Below, one piece after another: positions 1 through 8,165 of a stretch of DNA of 64,000 nt. The notes under the pieces are model-generated. The model had not been told where the DNA came from. It saw nothing but the letters and a program-made list of their open reading frames with translations, and did not search any database. The stretch's first letter is position 1. Each line of letters begins with the position of its first letter. The DNA comes from Polaribacter sp. Hel1_85 (lineage in GTDB: Bacteria > Bacteroidota > Bacteroidia > Flavobacteriales > Flavobacteriaceae). A program made the position numbers and the translations under genes. The stretch spans positions 935,001 to 999,000 of the forward strand of contig NZ_JPDS01000001.1 of assembly GCF_000766795.1 (NCBI RefSeq). Reading direction: 5' to 3'.

Positions 1-58
1 GGTAGGGTAAAATGGGTGTAGATATTGTGCTTAAACCAGAAGAGATGAAAACACAATT

Positions 59-337
59 ATGAATTCTTTTTCGATTCTTAGAGGTGTCAATATTTTAGCG
101 GGTGGAGAAGTTTCTTTAACAAACAACGAGTTAAAACTAACTGTTGCTGTATCAGAAAACGATCCAAAACAGGGTATTGTACAATCGCCTTTTGTGCTTC
201 AAAAAGTAAAAACGGTATCCTTTAAAAGAGCGTTTAAATTGGCTAACAACAAATTAAGTTATACTCAAGAAATGGTGTTAGTTATTTATAGTAAAACTTT
301 TGCACATACAGATAAAAACACATTTACTAAAGAGTAG
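59..337 (+). pseudogene. C-terminal remnant of nitrobindin-like (THAP4/FABP-type) haem-binding beta-barrel protein
   Basis: The 92 residues match the second half of the bacterial FABP-like/nitrobindin family: a hydrophobic-Met-x-Ser-Phe-x-x-x-Arg-Gly start (MNSFSILRGVNILAGGEV), an N-K-L-S-Y-T-Q-E strand near the end, and the terminal H-T-D-K-N-T-F-T-K motif. Family members are usually close to 190-200 residues, so the N-terminal half is missing. Going upstream in the same frame, D-E-N-T-I continues to look like the family (before MNSF, GYWLW is expected), but the frame is closed by a stop at 32-34 and another at 8-10. I read this as a decayed gene, not a short functional one. It lies in the same cluster as the catalase and msrA remnants. 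Family assignment is by remembered motifs; function of the fragment is doubtful. Confidence 0.6.
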
Positions 338-452
338 GTTTTTAAAACCTAGCTAATTACTATAAAAACGAAACCACTTATTTAAAAGAACTTCAAAAAT
401 GCATTTAAATGGCTATATTGTAGTTTAAAAAACACAAAAAGAAGCTAAAGAA

Positions 453-1046
453 ATGAAATTAGACTTAAATTGTAATGTTGCACTTTTTAATTCGTTTTTA
501 AAAAATGCTGAAGCCATTGAACTCTACAACGAATTATTGACCAACTCAAAATTGACAACCAAGTTTTCGTTGCTTATAGAAAATGGAGAACGATTTGAAG
601 AAGATTATAAAAAAATGATGTTTATTGATCAAAATTTATTTGGAGAAAATAGATTTCCTAAATCAATTTGGGGAGAAAATCAAGTTTGGTCTCCTAAAAT
701 GAAATTGGTAAAAGATCGTATAGAAAGTTTTACTGGATTCAGTTTTGAAACCTGTGTTTGCATTTATTATCCTGATGGAAGTACTGGAGTTGATTATCAT
801 TCTGATTACCCTGCGTTTGGAGACACTACACATATTGCATCAATTAGTATTGGTGAAGAAAGAATATTTCTTTTAAGAGAAAAAAAGACTCAAAAAGTAG
901 ATGAAATTCTATTGAAAAATGGAAGTTTATTAATTATGGGAGAAGGTTGTCAGGATAAATATGAACACGCACTGCCATTAGATTCTAATTGTAAAAAACC
1001 AAGAATAAATTTAACTTTCAGAAAATATGGATTTAATAATCTATAA
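453..1046 (+). CDS. AlkB-like 2-oxoglutarate/Fe(II)-dependent dioxygenase
   Basis: The 197-residue product has the full AlkB catalytic signature: the HxD pair at H116 and D118 (in VDYHSDYP), the distal iron ligand H172 (KYEHALP), and the 2-oxoglutarate and substrate arginines R184 and R190 in RINLTFR. It also has the substrate-side YYPDG segment at about residues 105-109. Family members remove alkyl lesions from DNA or RNA by oxidative demethylation; length and motifs suit the ALKBH2/3-like bacterial group. The start at 453 is the only sensible ATG before the conserved part. The gene is intact although both flanks are decayed, and it fits a cluster of oxidative or alkylation damage functions. 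Substrate (DNA or RNA) cannot be told from sequence. Confidence 0.85.
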   Translation: MKLDLNCNVALFNSFLKNAEAIELYNELLTNSKLTTKFSLLIENGERFEEDYKKMMFIDQNLFGENRFPKSIWGENQVWSPKMKLVKDRIESFTGFSFETCVCIYYPDGSTGVDYHSDYPAFGDTTHIASISIGEERIFLLREKKTQKVDEILLKNGSLLIMGEGCQDKYEHALPLDSNCKKPRINLTFRKYGFNNL

Positions 1047-1262
1047 TAAACTTCTATATCTTAAACTGAAAAGTGGATAAAAAGCCAGAGAAAAACGAAA
1101 GAATAAATAGTAGAAAAAACACCTTTTTCAGTTGTAAAACCAAATATTATCCAGAAAAAAGAAAGCAATAAAAACATGAATAAAAGTATAGAAAACCCTT
1201 TATTGGAAATTTAAGTTTAAAAAACAGGTATTTTTACTTATTGATTTATACAGAATATAAAA

Positions 1263-1280
1263 CGAATTTAGCTAAATTCG
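1263..1280. promoter_or_regulatory. 18-bp perfect palindrome, possible operator
   Basis: CGAATTTAGCTAAATTCG reads identically on both strands, about 100 bp upstream of the small gene at 1378. It has no T-run after it, so a terminator is unlikely. A dimeric repressor site is possible. No cognate regulator is evident nearby. Confidence 0.35.
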
Positions 1281-1305
1281 ATTATTTGTCACTATTGCAG
1301 ATTGA

Positions 1306-1336
1306 TTCAGTATTAAAACGACGTCATAATCGTCTT
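1306..1336 (+). promoter_or_regulatory. Upstream element shared with 2218-2243
   Basis: The 19-mer TTCAGTATTAAAACGACGT (1306-1324) recurs with three changes at 2218-2236, again just upstream of a short reading frame. Each copy runs into a small inverted repeat (here GACG-N7-CGTC). It may be a common regulatory sequence or a duplicated promoter segment. Confidence 0.3.
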
Positions 1337-1377
1337 AAATTAGCAATATTTATTAAAATACAAATAGGAAAAATATC

Positions 1378-1689
1378 ATGACGGACAATTACAACATAGA
1401 AATAGTAGGTATTCAACAGGAAACAGCACGTGTTTATGAAATCACCATTTCAACCTATACAAATATTGGATACCAACTTGATACAGATTATGGTGGCTAT
1501 AAATCCTTAGGAACTGTTACTTATAAGGGTCAAAAATATCAAGGAATAGAATTAACAGTAGTACCAGATAGTAATGCTGAAGTTCCAAAAACTCAAAATT
1601 CAACTTTTATAATACCACAAAATGATGCAAGCACTATCGGTATTTATGTTAAGTGTGGAACTCAGATAGCAGTAATAAACTTTCATTAG
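1378..1689 (+). CDS. Hypothetical small protein, 103 residues
   Basis: I do not recognise this protein. It begins MTDNYNIEIVGI and is rich in Thr, Tyr, Ile and Val in alternating patterns, with turns such as TDYGGYKS and PDSNAEVPK. This predicts an all-beta domain. There is no signal peptide, no membrane segment and only one Cys. Codon use resembles its neighbours and the frame is closed cleanly by TAG. An upstream element shared with the catalase remnant lies about 50 bp before the start, which argues weakly that it is expressed. It stands alone, with more than 300 bp of empty sequence on both sides. It could be a genuine small orphan or a fragment of a larger beta-rich protein. Confidence 0.45.
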   Translation: MTDNYNIEIVGIQQETARVYEITISTYTNIGYQLDTDYGGYKSLGTVTYKGQKYQGIELTVVPDSNAEVPKTQNSTFIIPQNDASTIGIYVKCGTQIAVINFH

Positions 1690-1838
1690 TTACTGCAGAA
1701 TTTAAATATTTAAAATCATTAAGCTTTTAAATAAAACTTTTACAAAAATGGATGGAAAGTAATTATAATTTAATTGATAATTGAAAGTAAAAAAGTTGCC
1801 AACACTATTTTAAGTTAGAATCACCTTAACAAATTCCT

Positions 1839-1935
1839 AATGCTTCACTTTTTTAACAACCAAGTTAACTTCTCCTTAAAACGATTTGTCTTGGTATAGA
1901 AACTATTCTTCTAATACTTTGGGCTTCTTATTTTA
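1839..1935 (-). pseudogene. Relic of the 3' end of a second msrA copy
   Basis: This stretch aligns with the last roughly 95 bases of the intact msrA at 2605-2700. The two share a 17-base identical block, GTCTTGGTATAGAAACT (1888-1904 here, 2656-2672 in msrA), a shared TTAAAACG, and the terminal AATGCTTC. Read on the minus strand it encodes VSIPR, as in the msrA tail, then loses frame because one base is missing relative to msrA (AGACAAATCG against AGACTAAACCG). The stop still sits at the equivalent place (AAG CAT TAG). The rest of the gene is absent or unrecognisable. It is a partial duplication or the remains of a former second methionine sulfoxide reductase gene. Confidence 0.75.
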
Positions 1936-2217
1936 TGTGAAAAAAGTCAAAACATTTTTGCTTCCTAATTTCTTAATAAAACAACCACAGATTTAAGAAT
2001 TATGAGTTATATCATGCCTTTTATTGATTAAAACAAACAAATATCAAATAAACATGATAAAAGTCATCAAATTCACAGCCTTAAAAAATTATTTTTAGTA
2101 CGTATTTACAAAAGTATATTTTACTGTTTGTTTTAAACCCACCAAAAACCAACCTCACCACCAATTCTAATATTGTTTTGTTAAGCAATATTTATAAGTA
2201 TCTGACACTGAACTTTG

Positions 2218-2243
2218 TTCAGCAGTAAAACGATGTATACATC
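2218..2243 (+). promoter_or_regulatory. Second copy of the shared upstream element with 12-bp palindrome
   Basis: TTCAGCAGTAAAACGATGT at 2218-2236 matches 16 of 19 positions of 1306-1324 and overlaps the perfect palindrome GATGTATACATC (2232-2243). It lies 60 bp upstream of the catalase-tail frame at 2303. Confidence 0.3.
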
Positions 2244-2302
2244 CACTAAAGTTGTACTATTTTAAAAATTAAAGGACGTTAAATAACATAAAATTATAAA
2301 TC

Positions 2303-2560
2303 ATGATCGACGAAAAGAAAAAACCAACTTCAGAATTAGACCTTTTAGAAGAAAATGAATTGTATACACAACCTGGAAATATATTTAGAATGATGTCTAC
2401 AGAACAGCAACAAGTTTTATTTAAAAATACAGCACGTCAATTGAGTGGTGTAGAAGAATTTGTACAACAAAGACATATTGCTAATTGCTATATTGTAGAT
2501 TCTGAATATGGTACAGGTGTTGCAAAAGCATTGGGAATTGATTTAAAAAATTTATTTTAA
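2303..2560 (+). pseudogene. Isolated C-terminal fragment of a haem catalase
   Basis: The 85 residues are the C-terminal end of a small-subunit haem catalase: ENELYTQPGNIFRMMS, then EQQQVLFKNTARQL, then VQQRHIANC and YGTGVAKALGI, all in the order known for the family. Full catalases run to about 480-500 residues. The catalytic His and Asn, the haem-binding RxxxY segment and the whole beta-barrel are missing. The frame upstream is closed by a TAA at 2297-2299 and nothing upstream resembles the rest of a catalase. It could be translated from the ATG at 2303, but it cannot bind haem or dismutate peroxide by itself. It sits between an msrA relic and an intact msrA, which suggests deletion of an oxidative-stress cluster. 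Confidence 0.8.
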
Positions 2561-2602
2561 ATAGCAAGAAATAGTACATTTAGTAATCGCGGTTGTTATT
2601 TT

Positions 2603-3256
2603 TTAATGCTTCCCTTTTTTCAATAAGTGTGGAAACTTCTCTTTAAAACGGTTTAGTCTTGGTATAGAAACTGCTTTTACATAGCCTTGGTTTGGGTTTC
2701 TACGTTCAAAATCTTGGTGGTAGGCTTCTGCTTTGTAAAACTTTTTTAGTTTAGTTACTTCTGTTACCACTTTATAATTATAAACCGTTTCATTTAAGTG
2801 TTTAATGGTGTTTTCTATAATTGTTTTTTCTTCATTAGAAGTATAAAATGCAACAGATCTATATTGTGTACCATAATCTGGGTGTTGCCCATTTACAGTT
2901 GTGGGGTCGTGAGAACCAAAAAAAACAGTTACCAAGGTTTTAAAAGAAACTTTTTTAGGGTTGTAATATACTGCAACCGTTTCTGCATGACCAGTTTTAC
3001 CAGTACCAATAGTATTATAAGTTGGGTTTAACGTGTGCCCACCAGCATAACCAGAAATGGCTTCTTCTACACCACTAACGCTTTCAAAAATAGCTTCTAC
3101 ACACCAAAAACAGCCGCTTGCAAAATAAGCTACTTTGGTATTTTGGTTGGCTTTAAAAGCAGTTTGTATTTGGTTTTGTTTTTTCTCAGTAAAACTAAAA
3201 AAAACAATTATTAAAAGTGTAAAGCTAAAAACAGCTACAAATTTTAAATTTTTCAT
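2603..3256 (-). CDS. msrA: Peptide-methionine (S)-S-oxide reductase MsrA, exported form
   Basis: The 217-residue product carries the MsrA active site GCFWC at residues 48-52, with catalytic Cys49, followed by EAIFESVSGV, GYAGGHTLNPTY and the GHAETV block. It reduces methionine-S-sulfoxide in oxidised proteins using thioredoxin-type reductants. Residues 1-22 form a hydrophobic signal or anchor (FSFTLLIIVFFSF), so it probably works in the periplasm or on the outer face of the inner membrane. The lone start ATG precedes this segment directly. There is no MsrB domain. A relic of the same 3' end lies at 1839-1935. It is transcribed towards the decayed catalase fragment. Identification is secure; the exact localisation is inferred. 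Confidence 0.95.
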   Translation of the reverse strand: MKNLKFVAVFSFTLLIIVFFSFTEKKQNQIQTAFKANQNTKVAYFASGCFWCVEAIFESVSGVEEAISGYAGGHTLNPTYNTIGTGKTGHAETVAVYYNPKKVSFKTLVTVFFGSHDPTTVNGQHPDYGTQYRSVAFYTSNEEKTIIENTIKHLNETVYNYKVVTEVTKLKKFYKAEAYHQDFERRNPNQGYVKAVSIPRLNRFKEKFPHLLKKGKH

Positions 3257-3607
3257 TTATAAATTATTATCAATTATATAGAAAATTGCACCAAGAATAC
3301 AGTTCCATTTCCCAGCACAATTTTCCGAACTTTTAATTGAAAAAAAGATTCCAAGAGGCTTTTACTTCTTGGTTTCCGTTAAAAATGTTATTCCTGTGAA
3401 AAAGGGAATCAAAATTAACTTCCAATTATCTATTTGGTCGTATCAAAACTAAACTATTTACAAGTTGTTTACAACTTTAGCATTTTATTAAGAAACCTAC
3501 TTGTAAAAAAAGAAGTTACTACTTACTTTTGTTCATCTATTGTGCATTTTATTTCTAGAATGTCAGTACAATACAGAATAATTTAATTATCAAATAGAAT
3601 CTAATAC
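3257..3607. other. Intergenic region between msrA and dnaX
   Basis: This divergent spacer contains a short hairpin CCAAGA/TCTTGG (3351-3372) and an ATTCC...GGAAT arm pair (about 3389-3409) of a kind that recurs near 18772. It also holds AAGTTG-TTTA-CAACTT (3462-3477) and the dnaX promoter at 3501-3531. No gene is seen. Confidence 0.5.
3501..3531 (+). promoter_or_regulatory. Bacteroidetes-type promoter for dnaX
   Basis: TTG at 3501-3503 and TACTTTTG at 3524-3531 are separated by 20 bp. They match the Bacteroidetes primary sigma consensus TTG-N19-21-TAnnTTTG. The dnaX start lies 77 bp downstream. Confidence 0.6.
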
Positions 3608-5296
3608 ATGGAGCATTTTATAGTTTCTGCGCGTAAATACCGTCCACAAAATTTTGCGGATGTTATTGGGCAACAAGCCATTACAAACACGTTAGAAAAA
3701 GCTATAGAAAATAACCATTTAGCACAAGCTTTGTTATTTACAGGTCCTAGAGGAGTTGGTAAAACGTCTTGTGCAAGAATTTTGGCAAAAACCATTAATC
3801 AACAAGATGCAGATATTGCAGACGATGAAGATTTTGCTTTTAATATTTTTGAATTAGATGCAGCTTCTAACAATTCTGTAGATGATATTAGAAGTTTAAC
3901 AGACCAAGTTCGTATTCCGCCTCAAACTGGTAAGTACAAAGTATATATTATAGATGAGGTACATATGTTATCTCAAGCAGCTTTTAATGCGTTTTTAAAG
4001 ACCTTAGAAGAACCACCTGCGCATGCTATTTTTATTTTAGCAACTACAGAAAAGCATAAAATTATTCCGACTATTTTATCTCGTTGTCAAATTTTCGATT
4101 TTAAAAGAATTGGTGTTTTAGATGCTAAAAATTACCTAAAAGTAATTTGTGAAAAAGAAAACATTACTGCAGAAGATGATGCTTTGCATATTATTGCTCA
4201 AAAAGCAGATGGTGCAATGCGTGATGCTTTGTCTATTTTTGATAGAGTTGTTAGTTTTTCTGGAAGCAATTTAACGCGTGAAGCTGTTACCGAAAACTTA
4301 AATGTATTAGACTACGAAACGTATTTTAATATGACAGATTTAATGTTATCTAACAAAATACCACAAGTTTTAAATGCGTTTAACACCGTTTTAGCAAAAG
4401 GTTTTGAAGGACACCATTTTATAAACGGTTTGGCAAGTCACTTTAGAGATTTATTAGTTGCTAAAGACAAAGCCACTTTAGAATTACTAGAAGTTGGTGA
4501 TGCTGCTAAAAAGAAATATTTAGCACAAGCTACCAAAGCAAGTATTCCTTTTTTAATGCAAGCCATTCACAAAGCAAATGATTGCGATTTAAACTTTAGA
4601 GCGAGTAAAAATCAGCGATTGCTGGTAGAATTAACCATTATGCAGATTGCCTCTATCACTTTTGATGGAGAAAAAAAAAAGTCAGCTAACTACATAATTC
4701 CTGCAACATTTTTTCAAGCACTTTCTCCTGCTGTAAAAGAGATTGCAAAACCGATTCAGAAAAAGGCACAAACACCTCAACCTCAAAAAGTTGAAGTACC
4801 AAAGCCAAAACTAGCAAAACCTATTTTAAAATCTGCACAAAAACGTACTTCTTCTTTGTCTCTTAAGAGTATTCATGAGAAAAAAGTAATTAAAAAAACC
4901 GCTGAAGAAGAGAATTTCGACAATCATCCTAAAGATATTTTTACAGAAGAAAAGTTGCAAACACTTTGGAAAGAATATGTTGCTTTTTTAAACAAAAAAG
5001 GAGAACGAAGTATGGCTTCTATTGTAGGTACAGACTTACCAAAATTAGGACAAAACTTTAAAATTTCTTTTACGGTACCTAATAAGTTAATGGAAGATCA
5101 GTTTAGAAAAGGAAGACCTAGATTATTAAACTTCTTAAGAGAGAAATTAAATAATTATGGAATTGATATTCTTGTTGTTCTGAATGAAAAGGTAGAAAAA
5201 AAGTTTGCATACACGCCACAAGAAAAATTTAATAAGATGAAAGAAATGAATCCTCTGATTGATAAATTACGTCAAACTTTTGAGTTGGATATGTAA
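3608..5296 (+). CDS. dnaX: DNA polymerase III subunit gamma/tau
   Basis: The 562-residue protein is the clamp-loader ATPase that assembles the sliding clamp and couples polymerase cores at the replication fork. Visible motifs are Walker A GPRGVGKT (46-53), Walker B with DEVH (116-119), sensor-region LATTEKHKIIPTILSRC (144-160) including the arginine-finger SRC, and the AAA+ lid through about residue 230. Domain III runs to about 370, and a lysine- and proline-rich tau linker and C-terminal domain follow. The usual four-cysteine zinc module between the P-loop and ELDAASN is absent: after AKTIN comes a short acidic stretch (QQDADIADDEDFAFNIF). I recall the same shortening in other Flavobacteriaceae. 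There is no obvious A-run slippage site for a short gamma product. Confidence 0.96.
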   Translation: MEHFIVSARKYRPQNFADVIGQQAITNTLEKAIENNHLAQALLFTGPRGVGKTSCARILAKTINQQDADIADDEDFAFNIFELDAASNNSVDDIRSLTDQVRIPPQTGKYKVYIIDEVHMLSQAAFNAFLKTLEEPPAHAIFILATTEKHKIIPTILSRCQIFDFKRIGVLDAKNYLKVICEKENITAEDDALHIIAQKADGAMRDALSIFDRVVSFSGSNLTREAVTENLNVLDYETYFNMTDLMLSNKIPQVLNAFNTVLAKGFEGHHFINGLASHFRDLLVAKDKATLELLEVGDAAKKKYLAQATKASIPFLMQAIHKANDCDLNFRASKNQRLLVELTIMQIASITFDGEKKKSANYIIPATFFQALSPAVKEIAKPIQKKAQTPQPQKVEVPKPKLAKPILKSAQKRTSSLSLKSIHEKKVIKKTAEEENFDNHPKDIFTEEKLQTLWKEYVAFLNKKGERSMASIVGTDLPKLGQNFKISFTVPNKLMEDQFRKGRPRLLNFLREKLNNYGIDILVVLNEKVEKKFAYTPQEKFNKMKEMNPLIDKLRQTFELDM

Positions 5297-5388
5297 CGTT
5301 TTAATAAAATGTTCTCGATACAATATTTTTATTTCAACGAATTCAGATGGACATTTTAGTTACTTATTGTATTTGTAATAATTCAACT

Positions 5389-7209
5389 TTATAGATTTTT
5401 CCCCAAGTAAATTAAAGTGCAATTATCCTTATTTCCTTCTAGCTTTTCAAACTCAGGAATTAAGTATAACTTTTCTCCTTTCTTCACAAATAATAATACA
5501 GATTTAAGTTCGTTAAATAATTTAGAAACCATCGTTTTGTACTCTTCTTCTGATGTAATTTCTACCTCATAAATTTCAGGATTTTCTCTAAAAGCTTCAC
5601 TTAAATTTAAAAAATCATCTTTAGGAGTAAAGAAATTATTTTTAATTTCATCACTTAAATTAGGGGCCAAAATCTCTTCTGAAGTTGCCAATCTATAAGA
5701 ACCTTGTTCTCCAAATTCTTTAGAATAACTACTAACAGCAAATTTATTTACAGCTTCGCTAGCTGTCATTGCAATTAGATAACCAACGTCATTTAGCTCG
5801 ATATTATCAGACAATTCTTGACTATATACATCTAAATTAAAAGCTTCTAAACCAGTATTTAAACACTCTTCAATAGAAGTTTTACTTGAATCTATTAAGA
5901 TTACTCTTTTTCCGTTATCTTTTAAGTACTTTGCAATTAATCTTACAGGGTTTGAAGCTCCTATAAACAAAATTGCATCAGAAGTTTTTAGAAAAACACC
6001 TACCATTTTTGCAAATAATCTAGCAGTTGTTGCATTGAATAAAACGGTTCCTAAAACAATCATAAAAACCAAAGGAGTAATATATTCTGCACCTTCAATT
6101 CCTTGTTTTAATAATTTACTTCCAAATAAAGAAGCAATACCTGCAGCTACAATTCCTCGAGGTCCAACCCAACTTATAAATAGTTTTTCGTTTAGTTTTA
6201 ATTTAGAATTTTTGGTACTTGCAAAAACGGCTAAAGGTCTAATTACAAAAACTACAATTGCAAAAAGTGCTGCTGTTTTCCATGTATACAACAACATTAA
6301 ATCTTCAATATTTATATTGGCAGATAATAAAATAAAGAGAATAGAAATTAATAATACACTTAAAGATTCTTTAAAATAAAGCAGCTCTTTTATGTTGGCT
6401 AATTTACCGTTTCCTAAAACCATTCCCATAACAACTACTGCCAATAAACCAGATTCATGTGCAAAAATCTCTGACAAAACAAAAACCAATAAAACAGCAG
6501 ATAAAGAAACTACGTTTAGTAAATAATGAGGAATTAACTTTTTATTTGTTGCAAAAGCCAATGCGTGTGCAAATGTAAATCCGAAAGAAGTTCCGAAAAG
6601 TAAAATTTTACCAAATTCCATTAAAGCCGTTTTTGTAAAACCACTTCCTCCTCCAACACTAATAAACTCAAAAACCAATACTGCAACCAAAGCACCAATT
6701 GGATCTATTAAAATTCCTTCCCATTTTAAAACTGTAGAAATATCCTTTTTTAAAGGAATGTTTCTTAAAATTGGTGTAATTACTGTTGGTCCAGTAACAA
6801 TGATTAATCCAGAAAAAAGAAAAGAAAGATCCCAACTTAAATTAAAAATATAATGCGCAACAATACCTGCTCCAAAGAAAGTAATGGCAGAACCTAAGGT
6901 GATTAACTTTGTAATAACAGGCCCCACATTTTTAATTTCGCTTCTTTTTAAGGTCAAACCACCTTCAAAAAGTACAATACTAATTGCTAAAGAAACAAAG
7001 TAGTATAAACCATCTCCTGGGAAAAGTCCTTTTTTACCATTCCAAATTGGCTCTATCCATTTTGCTCCATCTTCACTTAAAAATTCAGCTGCAATTGGGC
7101 CTACTAATAAACCAATTAAAATTAAAGGTAAAATTGCAGGGATTTTAAATTTCCATGCAAACCACTGTGCTAATATTCCTAAAATAATGATTCCTGCTAA
7201 TTCTAACAT
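5389..7209 (-). CDS. Monovalent cation:proton antiporter (CPA1 type) with C-terminal nucleotide-binding-like domain
   Basis: The 606-residue protein has about twelve hydrophobic helices across residues 1-395. It includes the CPA signature regions FVSLAISIVLFEGGL and VTGPTVITPILRN, followed by KWEGILIDPIGALVAVLVFEF, with the acidic Asp expected for ion exchange. Residues from about 405 onward switch to a soluble Rossmann-like segment (ILFIGASNPVRLIAKYL, then RVILIDSS), as in TrkA-N/RCK regulatory domains. The likely role is Na+ or K+ extrusion against H+ at the inner membrane, useful in a marine cell. It stands between dnaX and the UspA gene, convergent with dnaX and divergent from uspA. Which ion it moves cannot be decided from sequence. 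Confidence 0.88.
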   Translation of the reverse strand: MLELAGIIILGILAQWFAWKFKIPAILPLILIGLLVGPIAAEFLSEDGAKWIEPIWNGKKGLFPGDGLYYFVSLAISIVLFEGGLTLKRSEIKNVGPVITKLITLGSAITFFGAGIVAHYIFNLSWDLSFLFSGLIIVTGPTVITPILRNIPLKKDISTVLKWEGILIDPIGALVAVLVFEFISVGGGSGFTKTALMEFGKILLFGTSFGFTFAHALAFATNKKLIPHYLLNVVSLSAVLLVFVLSEIFAHESGLLAVVVMGMVLGNGKLANIKELLYFKESLSVLLISILFILLSANINIEDLMLLYTWKTAALFAIVVFVIRPLAVFASTKNSKLKLNEKLFISWVGPRGIVAAGIASLFGSKLLKQGIEGAEYITPLVFMIVLGTVLFNATTARLFAKMVGVFLKTSDAILFIGASNPVRLIAKYLKDNGKRVILIDSSKTSIEECLNTGLEAFNLDVYSQELSDNIELNDVGYLIAMTASEAVNKFAVSSYSKEFGEQGSYRLATSEEILAPNLSDEIKNNFFTPKDDFLNLSEAFRENPEIYEVEITSEEEYKTMVSKLFNELKSVLLFVKKGEKLYLIPEFEKLEGNKDNCTLIYLGKNL

Positions 7210-7331
7210 ATTTTTATTATTCGTTTAATTGTAAATTTAAGAATGTTTAGGTATCCTAAAAATAATTTTATTGTTTTTTTGTTTCTTTTAAAGTTTCTAT
7301 ATTGCCTTTAGTTAATCTTTAAACTACATTT

Positions 7332-8165
7332 TTGCAAAAAATTAATAAAATTTTAATTGGTGTTGCATTTTCTCCAAACTTAAGGGCTAATATATTTGAA
7401 GCAGCTAGACTCGCTAATATGTTTGATGCTGAATTAGTTGGCGTACATGTTGGAACAAAATCTAATCAAAAAGAATCAGATTTAAAAGCACTTTTATCTG
7501 ATGCTGATGCTTTACATAAACCTTTCAAAATTATCTGGAAAGAAGGAAATCCTGTAGAGGTAATTCTAGAAACTTGCACACAAGAAAGCATAGACTTACT
7601 TATTTTAGGAGCTTTACAGAAAGAAAACCTATTAAAATACTACGTAGGTTCTATTGCCAGAAAAATTACAAGAAAAGCTCCTTGTTCTGTATTATTATTG
7701 ATTAAACCATCTGTTATAAGAGTTGCTTGTAAGCATATTGTTGTAAATGGTTTAAAAGATGAAAGAACAGAAGAAACCATAAAAACTGCTTTTGTTTTAT
7801 CTGAACATCTAAAATGCAATAAAATTACTATTGTAGAAGAAGTTAGTCAGGGAGAATTACAAGTAAAAGTAAGTGATGATAAAACTTTGCGAAAAGCAAC
7901 CATTGCTAAAGAAAGATTGAGAACAAGAGAAAATCAGCGTGTAAAAAATATTTTAGGAGATATTAGTAATAAAGATATCACTGTAAAAACACAACCTATT
8001 TTTGGTAAAAGAGGATACTCTATTGGCCATTATGCAAAGGTAAAAAGAGCTGATTTATTAATAATGAACGCACCAAATAAACTTGGTTTTTTCGATAGAA
8101 TTTTCCCTCATGATATTGAGTATATTTTATCTGAATTGCCTACTGACGTTTTAATTGTAAAATAG
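7332..8165 (+). CDS. Tandem universal stress protein (UspA family)
   Basis: The 277-residue product consists of two Usp folds. The first (about 1-125) begins INKILIGVAFSPNL and ends with VGSIARKITRKAPCSVLLL, which resembles the Usp ATP-site pattern G-S-x-A-x-x-x-x-x-x-A-x-x-x-V-L. The second (about 130-277) is more divergent and ends LPTDVLIVK. The first in-frame start is a TTG at 7332; no ATG lies before the conserved beta strand. A TTG at 7302 and a TACATTTTTG ending at 7334 resemble promoter boxes, so the true start could be a few codons later. The stop codon directly abuts the start of the SulP transporter at 8166. The two are surely co-transcribed, and Usp may regulate or tether to the transporter. 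Confidence 0.85.
   Translation: MQKINKILIGVAFSPNLRANIFEAARLANMFDAELVGVHVGTKSNQKESDLKALLSDADALHKPFKIIWKEGNPVEVILETCTQESIDLLILGALQKENLLKYYVGSIARKITRKAPCSVLLLIKPSVIRVACKHIVVNGLKDERTEETIKTAFVLSEHLKCNKITIVEEVSQGELQVKVSDDKTLRKATIAKERLRTRENQRVKNILGDISNKDITVKTQPIFGKRGYSIGHYAKVKRADLLIMNAPNKLGFFDRIFPHDIEYILSELPTDVLIVK

Larger units (their letters stand above)
1047..1377. other. Intergenic region with palindromes, no gene seen
   Basis: This AT-rich stretch shows no convincing reading frame on either strand. It holds an 18-bp perfect palindrome at 1263-1280 and a short upstream element at 1306-1336, both listed separately. Length and the neighbouring remnants suggest further eroded sequence, but I cannot assign any to a family. 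Confidence 0.5.
1690..2302. other. Long intergenic stretch containing gene debris
   Basis: No intact gene is visible across about 610 bp. It includes the msrA tail relic at 1839-1935 and the shared upstream element with a 12-bp palindrome at 2218-2243. The rest is AT-rich sequence with stops in all frames. This density of non-coding DNA is unusual for the window and supports a decaying region. Confidence 0.55.

Noticed and set aside
6035..6379. 114-codon open frame on the plus strand
   Set aside because: It lies wholly opposite the antiporter gene and has no family resemblance.
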